From contig CM038039.1 in assembly GCA_021397845.1 (NCBI GenBank), positions 177,046,526-177,110,525 on the forward strand: a stretch of DNA of 64,000 bases. The letters run 5' to 3'. Positions within the stretch are counted from its first letter, which is position 1. Each line of letters opens with the position of its first letter. The position numbers were made by a program, and so were the translations under genes. Of this stretch, positions 21,245-32,860 are shown piece by piece. The DNA comes from Areca catechu. Its lineage: Eukaryota; Streptophyta; Magnoliopsida; Arecales; Arecaceae. Below the pieces are notes generated by a model that saw only the letters and a list, made by a program, of their open reading frames with translations, ran no database searches and was not told where the DNA came from.

Positions 21245-21969
21245 TGATGAGGGATGTGATTCTAACATGATGTAGGATGATATGCAAGGGATGAACATGT
21301 AGATAATCAGATTAAAGCAAACAAATATTTTTATATTTTTTTATTATTTGATTTTTGAAACTAGACAAGACTAGGTTGGGATTTTCTAGTAATGTTTAGA
21401 ATCTTATCCACATGCTAGAACTATCAAAAAATAAAGAAAATAAAGGATTCTAGGTCTAAGAAGGCCTTTTAGGTGCATGTTCAATCTTCAACAAAATAGA
21501 AAAAGTGAGAAGCAAAAGGTTCTACATACCTAGCAATGACTTTCTTGATGCCGAGGAAGGGATCGCTCCGCTCAAATCGGCACCTGGATGATTGAGTCAC
21601 TTTCCCAGGAATCCATCAACTTTTCATTAGCTGGTCCTAAGGGCAAGAAAGATCTCATCCTTGGAAGTGTCCACCAAAGGGATTCTGGGAACATCATAGA
21701 TTAGTTCAATAGAGTAGCAAAGAAATAACAATTCAGTGAAAACTATAAGGAAAATGAAAAACGAAGAAAGCAGATGCTGGCAGCCTGTTTGGATGAAGGC
21801 GCCTGGATTTCTTGACCGTCGATCTGGCAGCAATTAAGGATGCCTTGGAGGGTTGGGGAATGGTAGCCTGGAGGCCAGGGATTGCCTAGAAGGGAGATGG
21901 TAGTGGCGGTCAAGGTTGGACGGAACTAGGGATGGCAATTTAGATGGGAGATGGAAGATAGGAGGTGGG
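21245..21969 (-). repeat. J: LTR fragment (3' part)
   Basis: On the minus strand it ends CACATCCCTCATCA at 21245, next to a C-rich flank of H. Its R/U5-like composition (CTTTCTTCG, TTTTCATTTTCC) resembles other LTRs here, but no second copy is present in the window. The 5' part of this LTR is missing; gag sequence of J begins at once above it. No ORF of note. Confidence 0.6.
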
Positions 21970-22177
21970 TTAGGGCTTGATGTTTGAGCATCTTAGGATT
22001 TTGTCAAGGTGTTGGGCTCTCCTAGGGTTAGGAGGTGTGGGAAGGGGTGACTTGGGATTAGGTTCAATGTTTGACTCTTGTGTTCTCTCTATGGTTCTTA
22101 ATCAGTTTTCTACATGGTCAAACCTGTTGGTCAATTGATTGTAATTATGGTTCATCTGGTTCATTTGGATGGTTAAT
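21970..22177 (-). pseudogene. J: gag N-terminus, second piece
   Basis: Continuation of the gag begun at 37100. It reads QLTIQMNQMNHNYNQLTNRF, then after a TGA a Pro-rich stretch with NPRRAQHLDK, the Arg-Arg motif typical of the Gag linkers here, and ends at a TAA at 21970-21972. The rest of gag-pol is deleted: the sequence passes straight into the LTR. Confidence 0.72.
22173..22177. repeat. Target-site duplication of K (left copy)
   Basis: TTAAT, identical to 37052-37056. Removing K with one copy rejoins the gag of J in frame. Confidence 0.9.
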
Positions 22178-23234
22178 TGATGGGGTATAGATATGGAATG
22201 ATGCATTTCTATGAATTAAAGATATTAAATGATGATGATGTAGATATGCATGCAGTTATTTTACATAAAGAAGCAGAATTTCATGAAAAGGACATAAGGG
22301 AAAACATGACTTGGAAGACAACCTATCAAAGCAATTAAGAAAATGGACCTTCATGGTTAGGAAACCACATAGGTTAGGGCTAGCTTAATTTCCTATTTCA
22401 GATCTGAAAGAGATTTATAAAGATTGGTTATCTGGCCATTAATATTCGGAAATGAAGTAAGGAACAATCAAGATGAAGTATTTAAATAGCCAAGGAATTA
22501 CTCTAGGTTTTAAAGCATCCTGCATCTAATTCTTTGGCATAGTAGACCTTCATCATGGAAACCATGAGACCCAGGGATCCAACACATGTAGATGGAAAGG
22601 TTAAAGGTTTAGATGGAAGATTGGAAGAAAGGAAGAGGAAAGTTAAGAATGGAAGTGTCGGCTTAGGCTTGGATTGAAGTAATCTCCGTTTGGCATCCTT
22701 TGCTTGAATCATCTTCAATTGTTGGCATGGAGAACTCCATTGTAGATAATCTCTTTTAGAAGATGGGAAGGTCGAAATTGGAGAGGCTTGAAGAGGGTTC
22801 TTCAAGGGAGGCCGAATGGGATTGGAAGGAGGATTAGTAGCTTGTTTGGTTAAGTATCCTAGGCTTCACACCTACCATCTCTCAAGGGTCTTTGGCTAGC
22901 AAAGGAAGAAAGCTTTCTTAGAGAAAAACTTCATTTCATTCATCATCCATTTACAAGAGGATTCTAGGAGCTTTTATAAACCTTAAGCTCTTTTTCAAAT
23001 TCAAAATACAACACCTTTCATGGAGAATATCATGGGGCGTCCCAAAGAAAGTGGAATGGCCCATTTACAAATTCAAACTCCTAATTTTAAGGTGGCATCC
23101 CATGAAGAGTGGAGCTACCTTCAATTTGAATTTGATTTGGGCGAAAATTCATGGGTGAGGTGTCTTGTGATGTGGCTTGATCTTTCCTCCAAGTGGCATG
23201 ACTTGTCCTCCAAGGTGGCATGGTCCAATGATGA
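22178..23234 (-). repeat. K: 3' LTR, first part
   Basis: Begins TGATGGGGTATAGATATGG and matches 35680 onward of the 5' LTR with few differences, up to TGGTCCAATGATGA, where L is inserted. It continues at 29600-29915. Confidence 0.9.
23230..23234. repeat. Target-site duplication of L (left copy)
   Basis: GATGA, identical to 29595-29599. The undisturbed site is visible in the 5' LTR of K near 36730 (CAATGATGATTTGG). Confidence 0.92.
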
Positions 23235-24670
23235 TGATGGGGAACTAATATGCATGCAATTTTTTTTGTATGTTTTACATGTTGAGTTAGGTGATTAATT
23301 CTCGAATTTTAGATCAAAATTATTTGTAGGGAATTTTGTATGAATTTTTGAAGATCAGCATGCAGATTAGGACCTAGAAAAGTAGCAAAGAAGGACCGCC
23401 GGGGCTGAGAAGCCTCGGTTAGGGCAATTTCTCCTACAATAAAACTACTGGAGGTAGAGGGGTGTACCTGACAACATCTGTGAAGATCGTAGTGAAGGGG
23501 TCTCTCATTCCTCGATGGATGCGGCCTGGAAAATCGAGCCAAAGACCCGCGGATACCCGGCTTTCTGCTCGGTGATCCGATTGAGGCTTGGTTGGAGTCG
23601 TTGGATTCGTAGGAACTCGGGGACCTGCAAACGACCTGTCATGGGTTAGAAAACTCACAAAGGAACAAGAAAACAAAGAAAAAATAGCAAGGGAAGGCTT
23701 CTTTTGGAGTGGACATCTAGGGATTTGAGAGGCTTGTTGGCAGCAGGAAGATGATTACAGCACTGGGAAGAAAAACTCTCACAAACCCCTTTATGCACAT
23801 AGCAGGGTATCACACAACTCAATAGAAGAACTCAAGGTTTTCATTTATCAAAAATTCTCTTCATACAAGAGGCTAGGGTCCTTTAAATAGACCCTTAACC
23901 TTGGGCTCCATGTAAGGGTACATTAGTCTTTACATAAGAATCCTTTTCCCTCTCAAACCCTAGCTAGAAAATAAGGAAATATTAGGTAGAAAAAATCCCT
24001 AAAAATTTTCTTGAATTGGCCAACACTCCAAGGACGCCTAGGGGGGCATGTTGGGCTTCTAAGGGTAGCATGGGGCTGGCCCAAAGGGGCCCGGGTGCAT
24101 GGGTTTGGGCCTCTGGAAGCTGGGGTGGCCTGGTCGCCAGGTAGCAGGAATATTCCCTGGTATCTTGCTTCTTAGGGGCTTGGGCTTGGCACCTGGGCTT
24201 GATTTCTTTGGGATAGGATATAGATGGACCTTTAAAATCATGGATGCCTTGGTATATGAAGGGAATCTGGGCATCTGGAGGGCATCTGCAAGAAATCAGG
24301 GTTTTCTGAATTTTCCTCCTGGGGTCTTCAAATCTTCAAGCTGGGTTGGACTTGGGCTATACTTCCATGTCTTCAATCTAGTTGGACTTGGTCTTCACTT
24401 GTATGATATAGTCTTGAGTCATCAATATGCTTGGATAGGACTCAAAAAAATAAATCTAGCTCAACATGAGATGACTAGCATTGGACTAAACTAGCTCAAC
24501 ATGAGTTGACTAGTACAGAACTGAAATAACAACTCAAAATACACAAATAACAACTAAAATAAACTCAGATGAGCTAAGTCCTTATTACAGATGGACTCAT
24601 AAATTATTGATCAATTTACAGAGGGTTGAAAAGCCTCTGTCTTATTCTGGTGCCTCCGGTGTCCCCACCA
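23235..24670 (-). repeat. L: 3' LTR (1436 bp)
   Basis: Ends TGATGGGG...CCCCACCA on the plus strand. Very similar to 28143-29594 and to the LTRs of E. It contains a TTTAAATAGACCC TATA-like site at about 23890, within a GGGTC/GACCC inverted repeat. Confidence 0.9.
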
Positions 24671-25330
24671 ATTCTCCCAGGGTGGGAGGAACTCGACCCT
24701 GTCGAGTGAAGGTCAGACTGGCTCACATATCTCTCGAGAAGGTTTGGGTTGAGGTGTTGCAAGTCTTCTCGAGAAATCCATGAATCGTCCGATTCTGGCC
24801 GGCCTTGCCATCGGACCAGGAAGCGTTGATAGTCATGGCCCTGGGTTGTGATGGCTTGATCATCCAAGATACGCTCGATCCGTTCTCCTCTCTCAGGCCA
24901 AATTTGTTTTTGGACACTCTAGGTTAGGGTCACTCACAATGAAAAGGAATAGGTCCAATGGCCTCACTAGGTATCGCTGCCGGTTCCCTATACTTAACCA
25001 GGTCAGTAATATTGAAGGTAGAACTAATGCCCAAATCCAAAGGCAAGTCTAATACCTAGGCATTTGATCCAACCTTCTCTATTACTTTAAAAGGTCCAGC
25101 TCTATGAGCATGAAGCTTCTTTTAGGCCTATGCCTAATCAAGATAGAATCCACTACATCAAATTCTTTGATCCATCTTCGGGAATTATCCAGTTTGTTTA
25201 AAATTAATATAGGTGGTGAACATGCTAGGCACATGCAGACTCCTAACAAGATGATGCAAAAGACTCAAACTAACACCTAACAGACTTTACTATGCATTCC
25301 TATAGAAGGAAATTTTATTGAACTCTTTAG
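24616..25330 (-). pseudogene. L: integrase C-terminus and chromodomain
   Basis: The chromodomain (YQRFLVRWQGRPESDDSWIS) is open from 24867 down to the stop at 24616, the last 18 or so codons lying in the 3' LTR. Above it the integrase C-terminal domain (about 24920-25200) is recognisable but broken by stops and small deletions; GAGPFK and ISSTFNITDL-like parts can be read. It is separated from the long ORF by a stop near 25339, so it would not be translated from it. Confidence 0.82.
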
Positions 25331-25338
25331 ATCTAAAC

Positions 25339-27261
25339 CTAACAGATTATAGATTCTTTAGGTTTGATCCTAGCTTGACATGAACATGAAAATTTGCAGT
25401 GAACTTCTAGCAAATTCCAAAGAGTGTGCCAGAAGTAAGATGCAAACCTAACATGCGTGATGAATGCATGCAGTATGCTAATCTCAATTAAATGCAATCT
25501 AATAATCCTAGAAATGCTGGAGGTGTCAGGAAAGGGAAGAAAATAGGAAGTGGGTTCAGAATTAGTTTGGTAAGGTAGAGAAAAGGGTTCATGGTTAGTT
25601 GGATAAAGTAGGATAAAAGACGGGGTGTCAGGAACTAATCCTACACTAATGAGGTTAACCTTACGAGGTTGCGGTATATCTATGGGGTTTGTATAATGGA
25701 AGGATGGATTATTAATCTCAGGGAAGAGGTCCTTAATGGGAACTATAGGAGGAGGCTCATCTTGAAGGTATAGATTCAAAGAGATCAGGTCCTTAATAAA
25801 TTCTTCAGGTTCTTGTATTTTAGGACAAGACTCTATAATTTGGCTCTCCTCTATGGTTTCCTCAGGTAAGGCTCTAGTAGCAGTACCTAGGTTCTCTTCC
25901 TCTATTTGTTCTTCTACTATAGCTTTAGGTTGGATGTGGTTAAGGTCAACTATCTCTAGGTTGGCTTCTACCTGGGTATCTATTGGGTCAGCTAATTCTA
26001 TGTTATTTAAAGGTGTCTCCTCTTCTCCCTCATACTCATCCACTAAGTTTGCATCAGCTTCATACACTTTTGTGTTAATGTAAGCCTTGTCAATCTCAGA
26101 AATGGTTGGAGAAGGTTGGCTAGCAGGAAATTGGTTAGGTTTTGGTCTCTGATTATGGGTACTACTCTTAGTAGGTTCAGGTTGTATAAGGGGTAGTGGC
26201 TCACTACTAGGTTTATATTTAGGGATATTAATCCTATGGGGTTCAAGTTGACTAAGGGAAACCTGACTAGTACTAGATTGATACTTAGGGGTTATGGGTT
26301 CTCTGGGCTCATAGGACAAGGGTGCAGATCTATGGGTCATGGGATTATAAGATCTGGGGTCATAGGATTTTGGGTCAGCTCTATGGTCAGGTTCTAAGGA
26401 TGGATCATGGTATGGAGTCCTCCTAAGGTTAGGCTCCCTATATGGGTCAGGATATTGGGTCCTCCTAGGGTTGGACTCCATATATGGGTCAGAATACTGG
26501 GTTCTCCTAGGGTTGGACTCCCTATATGGGTCAGAATATTGGGTTCTCCTAGGGTTGGACTCCCTATATGGGTCAGAATATTGGGTGTTGGGTCTACTAG
26601 GCTCATAGGGTGTGGGTGCATAGGATCTATGATCATGGGATCTAGAGTCATAGGATCTAGGTTCATAGGTTATGGATTCATAGGTTCTAGGTTCATAGGA
26701 TTTGGAGTCATAAGATCTATAGGTTGTGGGTATACTAGGCTTGTAGGGAGAGGGTAAATAGGATCTATCTTCCTGGTCTATAAAATCCTGATTGGGTCTT
26801 CTAGGACTAACCTTAGGGATTGGGTTATGACGATGGGCTCTCTTAGGTTCAGCCTCAAGGTATGGATCAGGGTTTGGGGTCCTCCTAGGTTGAGGATTGT
26901 AGTACGGGTCAGGATAAGGGGCTCTCCTAGGTTCAACCTCATGGTATAGATCAGGGTTTGGGGTCCTCCTAGGTTGAGGGGAATCAGGATCTGGCTCAGA
27001 CTGTGACCCATGGGTTTTTTTTGGGGTCCCTACCCGGACTTTTAACTGATCAAACCTATTGGCAAGATGGTCAATTCTATCATTGGTTTAAATACGAGAC
27101 TGAGTTAACTGGGTCATCTGGGTAGTCATCTGGGTAGTTATCTGGGTAGCCATCTGGGCCATTTGATCAGCTAGGGCTTTTATTTGGGCTTGTAAATTTT
27201 TCATGGGTTCAAACATTTGTGAAGGAGGTGGGTGATATGAATCTCCTGATCTAGTGCTCAT
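25339..27261 (-). CDS. L: chimeric Gag-like protein with Tyr/Pro-rich and acidic regions
   Basis: One frame of about 640 codons from ATG 27261 (MSTRSG, as in E) to the stop at 25339, with a single TAA near 27085 where E has a Gln codon. Residues 1-60 are the Gag N-terminus with repeated Q/T-rich MAQM and TTQM units. A Pro/Arg linker of 14-residue repeats follows. At QEDRSY the sequence leaves the E family: a Tyr/Ser/Pro/Arg-rich stretch of YEPRSYDSRS-like units, a second 14-residue repeat (ESNPRRTQYSDPYR, 42-bp units), then the acidic linker VDEYEGEEE known before the protease in E, further Glu/Pro-rich sequence with no recognisable domain, and a final remnant of the integrase core (VRFASYFWHTLW). 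No zinc knuckle, protease or RT. Probably disordered; function unknown. The single stop may be recent. Confidence 0.7.
26455..26585 (-). repeat. 42-bp tandem repeat in the ORF of L
   Basis: Landmark TTGGACTCC at 26471, 26513 and 26555, a 42-bp period coding for 14 residues, ESNPRRTQYSDPYR-like; one more diverged unit lies at 26420. Because the period is a multiple of three it keeps the frame. Confidence 0.88.
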
Positions 27262-28128
27262 GCAAGACTCGATCAGACCGACTATAGCTGACTAGACCTA
27301 GAGTCTAAACTAGATGCTCAATCAGGATAGCAAACTAGCCTATAGTAACCCTGTACTCAGCCAGGCAGGTGTAAGGGGAGTATTAGGTCCCTGATTGCCA
27401 ATCCTAGACACCAATCAGAGATTGGCCAGGTAGGCAGACCAGCGCACAAGCCCTTCGAGATTGAATCCCTAAACCACCATTCTAGACACCAAGCACAAGG
27501 CACATACAGGTTAGCTTGACACAGTGATCTAACACGTAGCCCGGACCCGACCAGTTGGTGTCCCTAGCCCACTAGGGCAAATTAAGTCTAGTTAATTTTA
27601 GGTTAAGGCTTGGGACTGAATGCAAGGGATGTGGTTTTGGGCTAAGGAGAGGTGATCAAATCCTCCCCCCATCTGATATAGCAAGAGTGCCCTTAAAAGA
27701 AAATTATGCAATGATGGCAGGCAGATGAGGATGCAAATTAGGGTTTAGATGTTTTTGGTATTTTTGGAGAATATGTAATTTTTTTTTTTAGTATTTTTTT
27801 AAATAGAAGAAAACTTGCAAATCATGGACTAATATGTTGAAAATATACTAAAATTAAAAGATATGTAAAAGATGCTAAACAAAACCCTAAAACTTTCAAA
27901 CTTGTCTTGCTGAAAAAAAATAGAGCCAAAAATTTGCATGCTGTATTTTGGCTTGCAGAAAATTCCCAGGCCATAATAAAATCTGCAAGAATTCTTACAA
28001 TTATTATGAATTATGATGAATACAGAAAAATAAATTTCAGAATTGTTGGAGTTTTTATCAGGGAGAAATAATTAAAATAACAGAGTATATACGGACTAAA
28101 AAATTACAGAAAACAATCCCTAATCAAA
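27262..28128 (-). other. L: 5' leader
   Basis: Noncoding, about 870 bases, closely like the leader of E. Contains the perfect CCCTAG/CTAGGG hairpin at 27562-27577. No gene seen. Confidence 0.75.
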
Positions 28129-28142
28129 GCTCTGATACCAAA
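28129..28142 (-). other. L: tRNA-iMet primer-binding site
   Basis: Plus-strand GCTCTGATACCAAA directly before the TGATGCGGGAC end of the 5' LTR; a perfect match to TGGTATCAGAGC on the minus strand. Confidence 0.92.
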
Positions 28143-29594
28143 TGATGCGGGACTAATATGCATGCAATTTTTTTGTATGTTTTACATGTTGAGTTAGGTG
28201 ATTTAGTCCTGAATTTTAGATCAAAATTATTTGTAGGGAATTTTGTATGAGTTTTTGAAGATCAGCATGCAGATTAGGACCTAGAAAAGTAGCAAAGAAG
28301 GACCGCCGGGGCTGAGAAGTCTCGGTTAGGGCAAGTTCTCCTACAATAAAACTACTGGAGGTAGAGGGGTGTACTTGACAACATCTGTGAAGATCGCAGC
28401 GAAGGGGTGTCTCATTCCTCGATGGATGTGGCCTAGAAAACCGAGCCAAAGTCCCACGGATACCCGGTTTCTGCTGGTGATCCAATTGAGGCTTGGCTGG
28501 AGTCGTTGGATTCGTAGGAACTCGGGGACTTGAAAACGACCTTTCAGGGGTTAGAAAACTCACAAAGGAATAAGAAAACAAAGGTAAAACAGAAAGGGAA
28601 GGCTTCTTTTGGAGTGGACGTCCAGGGATTTGAGAGGTTTGTTGGCAGCAGGAAGATGATTACAGCACTGGGAAGAAAAACTCTCACAAACCCCTTTATG
28701 CACATAGCATGGTATCACACAACTTAATAGAAGAACTCAAGGTTTTCATTCATCAAAAATTCTCTTCATACAAGAGGCTAGGGTCCTTTAAATAGACCCT
28801 TAACATTGGGCTCCAAGTAAGGGTACATTAGTCTTTACATAAGAATCCTTTTCCCTCTCAAACCCTAGCTAGAAAATAAGGAAACATTAGGTAGAAAAAA
28901 TCCCTAAAAATTTTCTTGACTTGACCAACAATCCAAGGTTGCCTAGGGGGGCGTGTTGGGCTTCTTAGGACAGCAAGGGGCCGGCCCAAAGGGGCCCGGG
29001 TGCATGGGTTTGGGCCTCTGGAAGCTGGGGTGGCCTGGTAGCCAGGTAGCAGGAATATTCCCTGGTATCTTGCTTCTTAGGGGCTTGGGCTTGGCGCTTG
29101 GGCTTGATTTCTTTGGGCTAGGATGCAGATGGACCTCTAAAATCATGGATGCCTTGGTATATGAATATACTTTGGCATCTGGAAGGAAATCTAGGCATCT
29201 GGAGGTCATTTGTAAGAAATCAGGGTTTTCTGAGTTTTTTTCCTGGGGTCTTCAAATCTTCAAGCTAGGTTGGACTTGGGTTATACTTCCATGTCTTGAA
29301 TCTAGTTGGTCTTGGTCTTCACTTGTATGATATAGTCTTGAGTCTTCAGTATGCTTGGACAGGACTCAAAAAAATAAAATTAGCTCAACATGAGCTGACT
29401 AGCATTGGACTGAACTAGCTCAACATGAGTTGACCAGTACAGAACTGAAATAACAACTCAAAATACTCAAATAATAACTAAAATGGACTCAGATGAGCTA
29501 AGTCCTTATTACAGATAGACTCATAAATTATTGATCAATTTCCAGAGGATTGAAAAGTCTCTGTCTTATTCTGGTGCCTCCGGTGTCCCCACCA
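28143..29594 (-). repeat. L: 5' LTR (1452 bp)
   Basis: TGATGCGGGAC at the low end and GTCCCCACCA at the high end. Near-identical to the 3' LTR; differences are mostly single bases and one short insertion around 29175 (GGAAATCTAGGCATCTGG). Confidence 0.92.
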
Positions 29595-29599
29595 GATGA

Positions 29600-29915
29600 T
29601 TTGGTACTCCAAGTAGTTGGTGAAGATGGTTGCACTTAATCTGGCTTAATTCAAGCCCAACTTCAAGTAGCTCTTGAACCCGACTTAATACAAAGCCTAA
29701 TTAAACTCTAATTGAACCTAAATTAAAATAAAACATTACTTAATTATTCAACCTGACTCAATACAATGCCTAATTGAACTTTAAAACCCAAATTGAAATA
29801 AAATAGGACTCAATTATTTAAATAAACACAAGTACAAGACTTAAATTTCTAATCTTCTATCCATAAAGAACTTGGAATCAATTGAAGCCTTTTCCAGAGC
29901 CTGGTGCCCACACCA
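29600..29915 (-). repeat. K: 3' LTR, second part
   Basis: Resumes after L at TTTGGTACTCCAAGTAG and ends GTGCCCACACCA at 29915, matching the end of the 5' LTR at 37051 with a CCGCACCA to CCACACCA change. Confidence 0.88.
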
Positions 29916-30765
29916 ATTCTCCCCAGATGGGAGGAACTCGACGTTGTCGAGTAAGGATCAGTTTGACTGTTGTATTTTTCTAAGAGATCTGGGTCAATTT
30001 GTTGTAGATCCTCTCGAGTGATCCAGGAGTCTTCAGATTCTGGTCGGCTTTGCCAATGAACCAGATAACGTTGATAACCTTTGTTCCTAGTAGTAATCAC
30101 TTGGTCATCCAAGATACGTTCAATCTTGTCTCTCCGGTCTGGTGGAATTGCTGGTGGACACTCAGGTAAGGTTTTGCTCTCAAAGGCAGGGGAAAGTCCA
30201 ATAGGCTCATAAAGAATTCATGCCGATTCTTTAAATTCTTTCAGATCAGAAATATTAAATGTGGACCTAATGCCATAATCAGGTGGTAACTTTAACACAT
30301 GCATTAGATCCAATTTTCTTAATTATTTTGAAAGGTTTAGCTCCTTGGGCATGCAATTTCTTCATAGTTCCTGGTGGAAACCTTTCAGGTCTAAGTTTTA
30401 TCATGATAGAGTCCCCTTTATTAAATTCTTTTATCCGTTTACGTGAATCAGCCACATGCTTATAAACTTCATTACTTATTTGAATCTTCTTATTAATTTT
30501 TTTATGTAATTTCTTTATATAATTCTTTAAGATGCTGTGCATATGACTCTGTAGACTCAGATACACGTGCGTGTGTGTGTAACGAAATGAGGTCGATAGG
30601 TCTCCTAGTTCTATAACCATGGACAATCTCAAAGGGACTTTTACTAGTAGACATATTGACCAAGCTATTGTACACAAATTCAGCACGAGGTAGAAGTAAA
30701 TACCAATTTTCCAAACTCTCTCCAACAAGGCACCTTAATAAGTTCCCTAGACTTCTATTTACCAC
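29849..30765 (-). pseudogene. K: integrase C-terminus and chromodomain
   Basis: From 30765 down: NRSLGNLLRCLVGESLENW, then a frameshift near 30510-30540 into KKIQISNEVYKHVADSRKR, MIKLRPERFPPGTMKKLHAQ, and after further damage an open chromodomain at 30112-29849 (QRYLVHWQSRPESEDSWIT). The chromodomain frame crosses the LTR border at 29915 and ends inside the LTR. Confidence 0.87.
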
Positions 30766-30876
30766 TTCAGTTTGTCCATCAGTCTGAGGGTGGTTAGTAG
30801 TTGAAAATTTTAGTTTTGTTCATAGTATGTGCCAAAGGGTTTTCCAAAAATAGCTTGTGAAATGGACATCCCTATC

Positions 30877-31692
30877 TTAAACAATGGTCTTAGGTAACCC
30901 ATGTAACTTGACTACTTGATCAAGAAAAAGCTTGGCTACACTGGAGGCATCAAAAGTTTGGGAGCAGGGTATAAAATGGGCCATTTTCGAAAATCTGTCG
31001 ACCACTACAAAGATTGAATCTTGATTTTTAAGGGTCTTGGGCAGTCCTAAAACGAAGTCGATGCTAAGATCCTGCCATGGACAATCCGGCATAGGTAAAG
31101 GAGTGTATAACCCGGTGTTTTGTCTTTGATGTTTGCCAACCGCACATGTCCTACATCGGGCAACAATATTGGCTACTTGTCTCTTAAGGCCTGGTTAGAA
31201 AAATTTCTTCTCAATTATAAATATGGTCATGTTTCTTCTAAAATGGCCAGCCAAACCTCCAGCATGGGTTTCCCAAATTAAAAAGTCTCTCAGAGAAGTC
31301 TTTGGAACACAAAGTTTATTTTCCTTAAACAGATAACCATCAGAAAGGGTGTACTCACTATGGTCATTAGATGGTTCTAATTTCAAAGCTTGGTAAACTT
31401 CACTAAAGTCTAGACAATTATCATATTCATCAGTAAGTCTTTCAAATTCAACGACATCAATGCTAATCGAGTTCAGAAGCAGGGCTCTATGACTTAAAGC
31501 ATCGGCTACCTTATTCTCAGTTCCGGCATGGTGTTTCAAGACAAACGTATAGGCCTGGATATATTCTACCCACTTGGCGTACATAAGATTCAGCTTCTTT
31601 TGGAAACTAAGGAATCTAAGGGCGTCGTGATCGAAAAACAAGAAAAATTCATGCGGTAGTAGATAGTGCCTCCAATACCTTAAAGCTTGCAC
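30877..31692 (-). pseudogene. K: RNase H end, integrase zinc domain and core
   Basis: Open at 31692-31195 for the RNase H tail and HHCC region (HAGGLAGHFRRN), a TAG at the Trp of the zinc domain, then the core with WQDLSIDFVLGLPKT and KMAHFIPCSQTFDA at 31092-30877, ended by a TAA before DRD. The upstream part of RNase H is in another frame through an extra base near 31855. Confidence 0.87.
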
Positions 31693-31930
31693 TACCGCAT
31701 AGAGCTCCTTATCATAAGTGGAATACCTAAGCTTAGCGTTATTTAACTTGTCACTAAAGAAAGCTATGGGGTGACTCTCTTGGCTTAAAACTCCATATAT
31801 TCCTACTCCAGAAGCATCACAAGCGACCTCAAAAACCTTGGAAAAATCAGGCCAATCTTAAGATAGGTTCTTGTGTCATTTTCTTCTTAACGTCTAGGAA
31901 GTCCCTATCAGCAGCTTTGGTCCATTCAAA

Positions 31931-32830
31931 TTAGCCTTTCCTAATGCAATCCGTGATTGGTGCAACTATGGAACTAAAACCCCGAATGAATCTTCTATAA
32001 AAAGTAGCTAGGCCACGAAAACTTCGTACTTCATGAACACTTTTTGGCACAGGCCACTTTATAATTGATTTAATCTTTTCGGGGTTAGTAGAAACTCCGT
32101 CAGGTGTGACAACAAAACCTAGGAAAATGACTCTATGGGTAAAAAAATCACATTCCTTGAGGTTTGCAAAGAGACTATTTTTCCTAAGAGCTAAACATAC
32201 TTGATTCAAGTGGTCCAAATGATCCTCCTGGGTCCTGCTATATATAAGAATGTTGTCGAAGTAAACTACGATAAACTTTCCTAAAAATAACAGTAGGACT
32301 TGATTCATAATCCGCATAAAGGTACTAGGAGCATTGGACAGTCCAAAAGGCATTACTACCCATTCAAAAAGACCCTCCTTGGTCTTTAACGCAATCTTCC
32401 ACTCATCCCCTGGTCTAATCCTAACCTGATGATAGCCACTCTTAAGGTCAATCTTTGAAAATATTGTTGCTCCGACCATCATATCTAACATGTCGTCCAA
32501 ACGGGGTATGGGAAACCTATATTTCATTATGATCTTATTAATGGCATGACTGTCAACACACATCCTCCAAGTGCCATCTTTCTTAGGGGTCATTAATACG
32601 GGTACTGCATAGGGACTCAAACTCTCTCTAATAAATCCTTTCCTAAGGAGATCCCCTATTTGTCTTTGTAACTCTAAATATTCGGTAGGGTTCATCCTAT
32701 AGTGTGGAAGGTTGGGTAGGGTGGCTCCTAGGACTAAGTCAATGGCATGCTGGATGTCCCTAAGTGGTGGAAGTTGGTCAGGTAGGTCATCTGGGAACAC
32801 ATCCTGAAAGTCTTCTAACACTTTAGCCAC
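31931..32830 (-). pseudogene. K: reverse transcriptase with altered active site
   Basis: About 300 codons open. Carries DLPDQLPPLRDIQHAID, SKIDLKSGYHQVRIRPGDEW and MPFGLSNAPSTFM. The catalytic motif reads YFDN instead of YFDD, losing a metal-binding Asp, so even this open stretch would be inactive. A stop at 31931 follows IRKG; the RNase H continues after it. Confidence 0.9.
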
Positions 32831-32860
32831 TTCCTGGGGGCGTTCTTTCTGGGAAGGCTC

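Larger units (their letters stand above)
23235..29594 (-). mobile_element. Non-autonomous chromovirus L with a chimeric ORF
   Basis: 6360-bp minus-strand element: 5' LTR 28143-29594, PBS, leader, one long ORF, integrase C-terminus with chromodomain, and 3' LTR 23235-24670. Perfect GATGA target duplication. The LTRs, leader and Gag N-terminus are of the same family as E, but capsid, nucleocapsid, protease, RT, RNase H and the integrase core are gone. It would depend on enzymes of another element, E-like by inference. Confidence 0.92.

Noticed and set aside
22503..23298. ORFs in the LTRs of K (also 36103-36872)
   Set aside because: Present in both LTRs only because the LTRs are copies; no domain, broken differently in each.
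26394..27011. Second-frame ORFs with ILTHIGSPTLGEP-like repeats
   Set aside because: Shadows of the 42-bp repeat of the ORF of L in other frames.
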